This document shows, in pieces, positions 30,543 to 36,604 of a stretch of 36,604 bases of DNA. Every line of letters begins with the position of its first letter. The stretch's first letter is position 1. Below the pieces are notes generated by a model. It did no database searches and had not been told where the DNA came from. It saw only the letters and a list, made by a program, of their open reading frames with translations. Source of the DNA: Desulfosporosinus sp. Tol-M (GTDB lineage: Bacteria; Bacillota; Desulfitobacteriia; Desulfitobacteriales; Desulfitobacteriaceae); contig JQID01000123.1 in assembly GCA_000770645.1 (NCBI GenBank), positions 1 to 36,604 on the forward strand, in the 5' to 3' direction. The position numbers and the translations under genes were made by a program.

Positions 30543-31433
30543 ATGAAAAAGAACACTGTTTTCAAAGGTATCGCTACCGCTCTCATCACCCCTCTGGACG
30601 AAACAGGAATTAATTATGAGCAGTTTGGCAAATTGATCGATTGGCAAATTGTCGAAGAGATTGATGCTCTGGTGATTTGTGGAACCACAGGTGAAGCGTC
30701 GACCTTAACTGACGCTGAGCACAGAGCAGCAATTACGTTTGCAGTTCAGCGCGCGGAAGGCCGAGTGCCGGTCATAGCAGGAACAGGCAGCAATGACATT
30801 GAATACGCGCATGACCTCACCCGTTTTGCCTGCGAAGCAGGCGCGGATGCAATGCTCGTGGTTACCCCTTATTACAACAAGGCTACGCAAAAAGGCCTGA
30901 TTAAAGTGTTTAATCAAATTGCCGACAAGAGTACAAAGCCTATCATTCTCTATAATGTTCCTTCAAGGACAGGTATCAATATTGAGCCTTCAACCTACGA
31001 GGTATTAGCTGAACACGAAAATATAGTAGGGATTAAAGAAGCAAATGGCAACATTTCAAAAATTGTAGAAACGATGGCGCGTGTGCGCGGCAAGCTTGAT
31101 TTATATTCAGGCAATGACGATCAGATAGTGCCACTTATGGCTCTTGGTGGAGTTGGCGGCATTTCTGTGCTTTCCAACATAATGCCGGCACAGACACGTG
31201 AGATTTGCACCCGTTTCTTTAAAGGTGACATTACCGGCAGTGCAGAGCAGCAATTTATACTTTATACCCTTATAGAAGCACTGTTTTGTGAAGTAAACCC
31301 TATTCCGGTCAAGGCTGCTATGGCAGCTCTGGGTTTCTGCAAGGATTACCTCAGATTGCCTCTCACTACAATGGAGGATACAAACCGTGAAAAGTTGGTT
31401 TCTCTTATGAGAACACATGGATTAAACGTTTGA
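30543..31433 (+). CDS. dapA: 4-hydroxy-tetrahydrodipicolinate synthase
   Basis: 296 aa, full length. It condenses pyruvate with aspartate semialdehyde in the lysine/diaminopimelate pathway. Visible active-site features: CGTTGEASTL (Thr48/Thr49), TPYYNK (Tyr111), YNVPSRTG (Tyr137, Arg142) and the Schiff-base lysine Lys165 in VGIKEANGN. AAAAGGAGATG precedes the ATG. It stands alone between a terminator and the convergent msrAB gene, so it is probably not part of a dap operon here and may be a second copy in the genome. Members of the family also include N-acetylneuraminate lyase, but the motif set fits DapA. Confidence 0.93.
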   Translation: MKKNTVFKGIATALITPLDETGINYEQFGKLIDWQIVEEIDALVICGTTGEASTLTDAEHRAAITFAVQRAEGRVPVIAGTGSNDIEYAHDLTRFACEAGADAMLVVTPYYNKATQKGLIKVFNQIADKSTKPIILYNVPSRTGINIEPSTYEVLAEHENIVGIKEANGNISKIVETMARVRGKLDLYSGNDDQIVPLMALGGVGGISVLSNIMPAQTREICTRFFKGDITGSAEQQFILYTLIEALFCEVNPIPVKAAMAALGFCKDYLRLPLTTMEDTNREKLVSLMRTHGLNV

Positions 31434-31490
31434 GGAAGTTTAATGGGACGAGACCTGTAATCAATGAATAGACTATGAACCTTTTTGGAC

Positions 31491-32444
31491 TTATCCGATA
31501 TTGGGCAGGTATTTCCCGTACCCCTCTGCCTCCATGTTTTCCTTGGGAATGAAGCGGAGCGAGGCGCTGTTGATACAGTAGCGGAGGCCGCCGGACTCCT
31601 CTGGCCCATCCGGGAAAACATGACCAAGATGATTGTCGCCTATGCGGCTTCTGACCTCTTCTCGTACCATTCCCCATGTTTTGTCTAATGTAGTATTAAT
31701 AACAGAGGGATCAATGGGTTTTGAAAAAGCGGGCCAGCCACAGGAATCAAATTTGTCTGCAGATGAAAACAGAGGCTCACCGGTTACGATATCCACATAA
31801 ATCCCGGGAGAAAACTGATCATAATATTCATTTTGATAAGGCTCTTCCGTAGTATTCTCTCGGGTTACCCGGTACTGCAGCTGCGTTAGCTTCTTTCTAA
31901 GCTCTATCTCTTCCGGCATAGAGTAGTCAGACGGATTGACGATGGATTGGCGCGCTCTATCGAAGGCATCTCTTTCAATATGGCAATAGCCGTTTGGATT
32001 CTTTGTCAGGTAATCCTGGTGATATTCCTCAGCCGGAGAGTAATTTATCAATGGTAGAATCTCGACAGCAATTCGTCTGTCATATTTCTTTTGGAGTTCT
32101 GAAACTGCAGCTAGTATGATCGGTTCATCCTTCGGATCCACATAATAGATTCCTGTTCTGTACTGGCTTCCGACATCATTTCCCTGCCTGTTGACAGAAG
32201 TCGGATCAATTACTTGAAAAAATAAATTGATAACGTGAGTTAGATCAATGTATTTGGGGTCATATTCAACTCTGACGGTTTCCGCATGGCCCGTATTCTT
32301 ATGGCAAACATCTTCATAACTGGGATTTTGTATCATCCCATTAGCATAGCCTACTTCAGTGTTCTTGACGCCCGGGATAGATTTCAAATACTTTTCAGTA
32401 CCCCAGAAGCATCCTCCGGCAAGATAAATTTCTTTTCTTTCCAA
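31491..32444 (-). CDS. msrAB: Fused peptide-methionine sulfoxide reductase MsrA-MsrB
   Basis: 317 aa from a TTG start behind GGGGGTGA. The MsrA domain (1-160) has catalytic Cys12 in GGCFWGTE plus GHAETV and EEYHQDYL; it reduces the S-sulfoxide of methionine. The MsrB domain (about 180-317) has [10 protein letters not shown] and catalytic Cys290 in [11 protein letters not shown]; it reduces the R-sulfoxide. The usual zinc-binding CxxC pair of MsrB is replaced ([15 protein letters not shown]), a known variant. Cytoplasmic repair enzyme against oxidation, in keeping with an oxygen-sensitive host. It converges with dapA with 57 bp between the stops. Confidence 0.95.
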   Translation of the reverse strand: MERKEIYLAGGCFWGTEKYLKSIPGVKNTEVGYANGMIQNPSYEDVCHKNTGHAETVRVEYDPKYIDLTHVINLFFQVIDPTSVNRQGNDVGSQYRTGIYYVDPKDEPIILAAVSELQKKYDRRIAVEILPLINYSPAEEYHQDYLTKNPNGYCHIERDAFDRARQSIVNPSDYSMPEEIELRKKLTQLQYRVTRENTTEEPYQNEYYDQFSPGIYVDIVTGEPLFSSADKFDSCGWPAFSKPIDPSVINTTLDKTWGMVREEVRSRIGDNHLGHVFPDGPEESGGLRYCINSASLRFIPKENMEAEGYGKYLPNIG

Positions 32445-32507
32445 ATTAAGTTCACCCCCCTGTATTAAGTTGATACTTTATCATTTAACCATAATCAAGG
32501 AAATTAT

Positions 32508-32789
32508 TTGCTCTGTCAAATTACAGATAATGAAATCGGCCAAGAGCTGATGAAATTGACCTTGGAACAGAAAATCGCTCACGGAGGTCACCCGGTCCTT
32601 CGGTGGATGATGGGCAACATATTTGCCCGTACTGACCCTGCCGGAAATATAAAAGCAGACAAGGAAAAGTCGGCTGAGAAAATCGACGGCACCGTGGCAA
32701 CCATCATGGCGCTCGACCGCGCTATCCGTTGTGGCAACGGTAGCGGCGGAGAATCGGTGTACAATGAAAGAGGGTTATTGATTTTATAG
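32508..32789 (+). pseudogene. Phage terminase large subunit, C-terminal fragment
   Basis: About 93 residues from a TTG without a good ribosome binding site. The sequence HGGHPVLRWMMGNIFARTDP, then KADKEKSAEKIDG and TIMALDRAIR, ending YNERGLLIL, is the C-terminal end of the large terminase (nuclease domain end) of Firmicutes siphophages. The ATPase and most of the nuclease are missing. It lies about 27 kb downstream of the portal end, on the wrong side for this prophage, among host genes. It is probably a scar from another integrated phage. Confidence 0.8.
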
Positions 32790-32838
32790 CTTTCTATTAT
32801 CGTTATGTATTCGTAGGGAATCGTCACGAAAAAAGTTA

Positions 32839-32868
32839 TTGACAGCAACAAATTTGGCGGGATATATT
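32839..32868 (+). promoter_or_regulatory. Promoter of the PUA-like gene
   Basis: TTGACA (32839-32844), 18-bp spacer, TATATT (32863-32868). Good match to a sigma-A promoter, 55 bp before the start codon. Confidence 0.7.
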
Positions 32869-32873
32869 AAACC

Positions 32874-32903
32874 TAACGAAGCGTTACGAAGCGTGACGAA
32901 TAA
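32874..32903 (+). repeat. Three tandem 10-bp repeats at the transcription start
   Basis: TAACGAAGCG, TTACGAAGCG and TGACGAATAA follow one another directly after the -10 box, in exact 10-bp phase so that all would face the same side of the helix. A related word TCACGAAA sits at 32824, upstream of the -35. The position fits an operator for a repressor, possibly autoregulation by the downstream gene product. Confidence 0.6.
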
Positions 32904-32923
32904 CATGAAAGCGAGGTAAGTTT

Positions 32924-33538
32924 ATGAAAATTTTTCAAATGAAAACAAAACCACATGGGAATGAAAGATTTAGAGAGTTTATTGGTGAGAAGTTCGTATG
33001 TATTGGTTGGCCGGGGATTGGGGATTTAACCCAAGTGAGCAAAGATGAAATACGTGACAGGCTTGAAAAGGAATATAATAAAACAGGACATAAACTGGGA
33101 AATGCACTAGGTCAAGTTAATACATTCGTAAATACCATGAAAACAGGAGATGTGGTAATCATTGCTGAAAAAGACTGGGCTTATTATGGAATAGTAGGAG
33201 ATTACACATACGAGCCACAGTATGACAACGAACAAGATGGAATGTGCCACAGACGAAGTGTCGAATGGATAGACCGAATACAGTTTTCTAATCTTGAAGG
33301 TAGCATTCAGAGACTAATTAACAATCGAAACACTATCTGTGAATACCCGGAATCTATTGAAGAATCGGGGTTAGATGAAATAATTCGCAAAAAACCAGTA
33401 ATAAGCAAAGAGAATTCTACTATGTTGGATAATTTGTTTAATGAGGCTTTAAAAGTATTAGAAGAGGAACTGAAATCTACAGACCCAGATCGCAGGCTAA
33501 AAGCAGCTACTGAGTTTTTAAGGTTGAAAAATAGTTAA
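32924..33538 (+). CDS. PUA/EVE-like domain protein
   Basis: 204 aa behind GCGAGGTAAG. Residues 1-125 look like a PUA-superfamily domain of the EVE / Mrr-N-terminal type: CIGWPGIGDL, a GDVVIIAE strand, YYGIVGDYTYEP and the ending HRRSVEWI, the layout of domains that bind modified bases. Residues 150-204 are helical and charged with no known fold. No nuclease motif is visible, so it may be a sensor or a stand-alone remnant of a modification-dependent restriction gene. It has its own promoter and repeat operator, and sits next to a prophage scar. Function unproven. Confidence 0.65.
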   Translation: MKIFQMKTKPHGNERFREFIGEKFVCIGWPGIGDLTQVSKDEIRDRLEKEYNKTGHKLGNALGQVNTFVNTMKTGDVVIIAEKDWAYYGIVGDYTYEPQYDNEQDGMCHRRSVEWIDRIQFSNLEGSIQRLINNRNTICEYPESIEESGLDEIIRKKPVISKENSTMLDNLFNEALKVLEEELKSTDPDRRLKAATEFLRLKNS

Positions 33539-33540
33539 TG

Positions 33541-33845
33541 ATGAGACAATAATGAGTAAAAGATGCAACCACTCTAAGGCTCGCCCCTCATTTCGTGAAA
33601 AGGTTGTGACTGGCCCGAAAGCAGTAAGAACATTGAATAATATACTATGATGGTGTACGATAAAATCAAGGGATAATTAGATTTATTACCTCTTGCAAAA
33701 ATGTTAGAATCCGTCTTCATTCTAAAGTTGTTTAACCAAAAATGAGTATTCCTGGTATATAAACATAGTTGAGAAATTAAGGCCTTTTGCCCAAGGAGGA
33801 TGCCGGTGAATATGCTTAACATAAAATATTATGGGAGGTATAAAA
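33541..33845. other. Intergenic, no gene seen
   Basis: A/T-rich spacer of 305 bp. A minus-strand frame (33574-33822) has no ribosome binding site and looks like chance. The ribosome binding site GGGAGGT of the next gene lies at 33833-33839. Confidence 0.4.
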
Positions 33846-35486
33846 GTGGGTAAAAAAGTATTGATAGTTGGCGGGGTGGCTGGAGGAGCATCGGCGGCGG
33901 CCCGGCTCAGAAGGTTGGATGAAAATGCTGAGATTATCATGTTTGAAAGAGATGAGTATATTTCTTTTGCCAACTGCGGACTGCCATACTATATTGGTGA
34001 AACTATTAAGGAACGTAGCAAGCTCTTTGTACAAACTCCGGAATCAATGCACGCCAGGTACAATATCGATGTTCGAAATAACAGTGAAGTCACTCAGGTA
34101 GTTACAGCTGACAAAAAGGTTATCGTGAACAGCAAAAGCCGGGGAATATATGAAGAAAGGTATGACTATTTAATACTCTCGCCGGGAGCTAAGGCGTTAA
34201 GACCTAACATTTCAGGTATAAACAGTAAAAGAATATTTACCTTGCGCAATATTCCGGATACTGATGCCATAAAACTTTATGTTGATCATCAGGGAGTAAA
34301 TAGCACGGTTGTGATCGGCGGTGGCCTTGTAGGCATTGAGATGGCTGAAAATCTCCGGAAAAGAGGCCTGAACGTGACTCTAGTTGAAGCTGCTCCGCAT
34401 ATTCTGGCTCCATTTGATGATGATATGGTGGTAATGCTCGAAAAGGAACTGCTTAAGCAGGGCATTAATCTTATACTAAGCGACGGAGTTAAATCTTTTC
34501 AGGAAATAGGTAATCAGGTGGAAGTTACCTTGAATAGTAACCTTAAGCTGGATGCAGATTTAATAATTTTAGCTATAGGAGTGGCCCCCGATACAGCTTT
34601 TATTAAAGACAGCGGCTTAGAGTTGGGCCCCCGTGGGCACATCCTGGTCAATGAAAAGATGGAAACCAATCAGACTTGTGTTTATGCGGTGGGGGACGCG
34701 GTAGAAGTAGTTGATTTTATTACAAAGCAGAAAACGGCGATTCCTTTAGCCGGACCGGCCAATAAGCAGGGCAGAATAGCGGCCGATAACGTGGCGGGCT
34801 TGCATTCAGTTTATAAAGGTACCCAGGGTACTTCTATCATTAAAGTTTTTGGCATAACGGCGGCTAGTACCGGAGCCAACGAAAGGGTTCTGCAAAAAGC
34901 CGATCTGCCTTATCAAATAGTATACGTTCATCCTGAATCCCATGCCTCCTATTATCCGGGAGCTTTGCCGATGACTTTAAAACTGCTATTCAATGGGCAG
35001 GGAAAAGTCTTAGGGGCCCAGGCGATAGGTTATGATGGGGTTGATAAAAGAATTGATGTTATTGCCGCCGTGATAAGGCTGGACGGTACAGTGGAGGATT
35101 TAACCGAACTGGAACTTGCGTATGCTCCGCCATTTTCCTCGGCTAAAGATCCGGTAAATATGGCTGGTTTTGCAGCGCAGAATATTTTAGCAGACATGAC
35201 CCATGTGGTAGCTTGGAAAGATATTGAAATGTATAAGGATGAAGATTATACCCTGGTAGATGTGCGCAGCCAGAAAGAATTTGCTAACGGACATATAGCT
35301 GGAGCCGTAAATATACCCATAGACAGCTTACGGGAAAGAATTTGGGAACTAGATCCCAACAAGACTATCATTGAATACTGCCAGGTAGGCTTGCGTGGTT
35401 ATATTGCGGACCGGATACTCAGTCAAAAAGGATTCAAAGTATTAAATGTTACGGGCGGTTATAAAACTGTCTCCGCGCTTAGTTAA
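33846..35486 (+). CDS. CoA-disulfide / persulfide reductase with rhodanese domain
   Basis: 546 aa from GTG 33846, chosen because GGGAGGT lies 6 bases before it; the ATG at 33831 overlaps that site. FAD-binding motif VLIVGGVAGGASAAARLRRL, then FANCGLPYYIG with redox Cys44, as in CoA-disulfide reductases; NAD(P)H-binding motif VVIGGGLVGIEMAENL near 155-170; FAD motif YAVGDAVEV near 280. C-terminal rhodanese domain (about 455-546) with YTLVDVRSQKEFANGHIAGA and active-site loop ECQ-type EYCQVGLRGY, Cys512. This CoADR-RHD type reduces CoA- or polysulfide/persulfide in anaerobes. The next frame, an MBL-fold stub, fits persulfide metabolism. Confidence 0.92.
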   Translation: MGKKVLIVGGVAGGASAAARLRRLDENAEIIMFERDEYISFANCGLPYYIGETIKERSKLFVQTPESMHARYNIDVRNNSEVTQVVTADKKVIVNSKSRGIYEERYDYLILSPGAKALRPNISGINSKRIFTLRNIPDTDAIKLYVDHQGVNSTVVIGGGLVGIEMAENLRKRGLNVTLVEAAPHILAPFDDDMVVMLEKELLKQGINLILSDGVKSFQEIGNQVEVTLNSNLKLDADLIILAIGVAPDTAFIKDSGLELGPRGHILVNEKMETNQTCVYAVGDAVEVVDFITKQKTAIPLAGPANKQGRIAADNVAGLHSVYKGTQGTSIIKVFGITAASTGANERVLQKADLPYQIVYVHPESHASYYPGALPMTLKLLFNGQGKVLGAQAIGYDGVDKRIDVIAAVIRLDGTVEDLTELELAYAPPFSSAKDPVNMAGFAAQNILADMTHVVAWKDIEMYKDEDYTLVDVRSQKEFANGHIAGAVNIPIDSLRERIWELDPNKTIIEYCQVGLRGYIADRILSQKGFKVLNVTGGYKTVSALS

Positions 35487-35497
35487 GGAGGGTAAGG

Positions 35498-35803
35498 ATG
35501 ATAAACCGGGCTAGTGGAACTGCAGAGGATTCTTTAGCAGGACTTTGGTGGGATTTTGGCGAAAAGTACCTGAAAATATTGGGGAATGAAATAAATCTGG
35601 ACATTCAGATTGGGAAGCTGACTCGGCACTGTCTGCATACTCCTGGTCACACTCCCGGCGGCATTATCCCTTATGTAGATCTTAATCAGGATTTCTCACT
35701 TCAGTCACAGTATAAGTTGGCTCTCCGGATAGGCGTGAAAGCTCAGCCTCCAAAACCTTTACGCGGTGCTCCAACATTCTTTCTCGCTGCTCGAGTGCAT
35801 TAA
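35498..35803 (+). pseudogene. MBL-fold hydrolase fragment fused to unrelated sequence
   Basis: Begins after AAGGAGGG, 11 bp after the reductase gene. Residues to about 60 look like part of a metallo-beta-lactamase fold enzyme, with LTRHCLHTPGHTPGG containing the zinc-ligand loop TPGHTPG. The N-terminal HxHxDH motif is missing. After about 35680 the frame runs through an inverted Phd antitoxin gene and gives a meaningless end. A truncated gene, perhaps once a persulfide-dioxygenase-like partner of the upstream reductase (inference). Confidence 0.65.
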
Positions 35804-35929
35804 TGCTCATGACCACTACATCGCCTTCACCATTTTTTGTAATATAAATCGGCTCGGCAGTTTGGTGAGCCAATTTGAAATCATACCATAGTCATTACGC
35901 AGAGCGGTTGAAGAATTTATTAGCATCAT
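35682..35929 (-). pseudogene. Phd/YefM-type antitoxin with a one-base frameshift
   Basis: On the minus strand, ATG 35929 begins MMLINSSTALRNDYGMISN; the other frame then continues LAHQTAEPIYITKNGEGDVV and MSINALEQRERML, a clear Phd/YefM pattern. Losing one T in AAATTTGG (now AAATTGG, near 35878) explains the split. The end (TEVRNPD) also seems cut at the junction with the MBL stub. No toxin gene is next to it. It is either a decayed orphan antitoxin or a sequencing error at one base. Confidence 0.65.
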
Positions 35930-35975
35930 AAATTCCCCAAATCATACACCAATAGCACAAAAGTGGTATTCCACC

Positions 35976-36604
35976 TTACAAATCAGTTTTCCCCCTGGCT
36001 TTCAGCTCATCCTTGCGGATTTTCCAGAAGTTGGGCCTTCTTTTTTCCAAAAAAGCCCGGGGACCTTCTTTAGATTCCAAACTGGTAAACCAGTCGGGAA
36101 ACATTAACCTGGCCAATTGGCCGTATGATCCGGCCATATAATCGATTTCCATATCAAAAGTCGCCTTGAGGACTTCTATACACCCAGGGCTCAAGGTCAG
36201 TATTTCTTCACTCCATTTGTCAACTTCCGCGTCGATTTTTTCCAAAGGAACTACCGTATTGACCAGTTTCATTTCAAGTGCTTCTTGGGCCGTATACCGG
36301 CGGCAGAGCATATATATTTCACGTGCTTTTTTCGCGCCCACCACACTTACCAGGTATGCTACCACATAACCATCAACAGGATTAGCCACACGCGGCCCAC
36401 CCTGGGCAAAAACGGCATTCTCAGCGGCAATGGTAAAATCACTAAAGTAGGCAAGACAGTTTCCCATTCCCATGCAATATCCCTTAACCGCGGCAATTAC
36501 AGGCTTGCGCGACATCCTTATTATTTGGGGGGGAGGATACCTCCAGTAAACCTGCACTCTTAATTCTTTTTCCTCCCATACTACATCCCCGCCGGTACAA
36601 AATG
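35976..36604 (-). CDS. Enoyl-CoA hydratase/isomerase family, BadI/MenB-like (partial)
   Basis: The frame is open to the window edge: 208 residues with the N-terminus (about 60-80 residues) missing. FCTGGDV at the edge is the oxyanion-hole region, then KPVIAAVKGYCMGMGN, GGPRVANPVDGYVVAYLV, and GAKKAREIYMLCRRYTAQEA followed by VNTVVPLE, all crotonase hallmarks. The GP-V...DGY and KKAREI..LCR.Y.AQEAL segments are closest to naphthoyl-CoA synthase (MenB) and 2-ketocyclohexanecarboxyl-CoA hydrolase (BadI). It would suit alicyclic or aromatic acid metabolism in an anaerobe; the substrate is not certain. The run of seven G at 36527-36533 is a possible error site, but the frame stays open across it. 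Confidence 0.85.
   Translation of the reverse strand, partial: FCTGGDVVWEEKELRVQVYWRYPPPQIIRMSRKPVIAAVKGYCMGMGNCLAYFSDFTIAAENAVFAQGGPRVANPVDGYVVAYLVSVVGAKKAREIYMLCRRYTAQEALEMKLVNTVVPLEKIDAEVDKWSEEILTLSPGCIEVLKATFDMEIDYMAGSYGQLARLMFPDWFTSLESKEGPRAFLEKRRPNFWKIRKDELKARGKTDL

Noticed and set aside
33574..33822. Minus-strand 82-aa frame in the gap before the persulfide reductase gene
   Set aside because: No ribosome binding site, low-complexity hydrophobic stretch, no recognised family.

Overview
The window is mostly one tailed-phage prophage (siphovirus type) in a low- to mid-GC Gram-positive host, most likely a Clostridia member of the Peptococcaceae/Desulfotomaculum sort. The evidence is strong AGGAGG ribosome binding sites, Firmicutes-type phage families (ClpP-like prohead protease, HK97 capsid, phi13-type major tail protein, ReqiPepy6 Gp37-like tail protein, DUF2800/DUF2815), and a flank with fused MsrAB, a CoA-disulfide-reductase/rhodanese protein and a BadI/MenB-like crotonase. 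The genus assignment is an inference and is weak.

Layout. 1-5.2 kb: head and connector genes (portal tail end, protease, capsid, head fiber, four connector/completion proteins, major tail protein, tail chaperone pair with a -1 frameshift site). 5.2-13.5 kb: tail (tape measure, distal tail protein, two tandem paralogous tail-tip proteins, a discoidin/IPT adhesin whose frame continues, after a +1 shift, into a Gp37-like tail protein). 13.6-14.7 kb: holin and amidase, closed by a strong terminator. 14.8-19.1 kb: a DNA-metabolism operon (two small proteins, Fe-S PD-(D/E)XK nuclease DUF2800, ssDNA-binding DUF2815, family A DNA polymerase). 19.1-25.3 kb: a recombination operon of an HTH/zinc protein, a SHOCT-like peptide and four consecutive, translationally coupled large serine recombinases, all keeping their catalytic residues. 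25.3-27.2 kb: two cargo genes, a 54-aa membrane peptide with its own consensus promoter and terminator, and a 476-aa zinc-ribbon/SEC-C protein carrying an R-x4-H motif like that of HEPN ribonucleases.

27.2-30.5 kb is a graveyard: an IS21-like end with tandem repeats, a frameshifted IS3-type orfA, stubs of a membrane protein and a DUF3795 protein, an internally deleted DUF2974 gene, and one intact-looking 31-aa hydrophobic peptide on the minus strand. 30.5-36.6 kb is host chromosome: dapA, msrAB, a leftover terminase C-terminus from another prophage, a PUA/EVE-like protein behind three 10-bp repeats, CoADR-rhodanese, a scarred junction of an MBL-fold stub and a frameshifted Phd antitoxin, and a crotonase running off the edge.

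The most interesting points are the four-recombinase operon behind a hairpin that hides its first ribosome binding site, the HEPN-like cargo protein beside a promoter-bearing membrane peptide, and the putative +1 frameshift at overlapping proline codons joining two tail proteins. No tRNA, rRNA or CRISPR array was seen.
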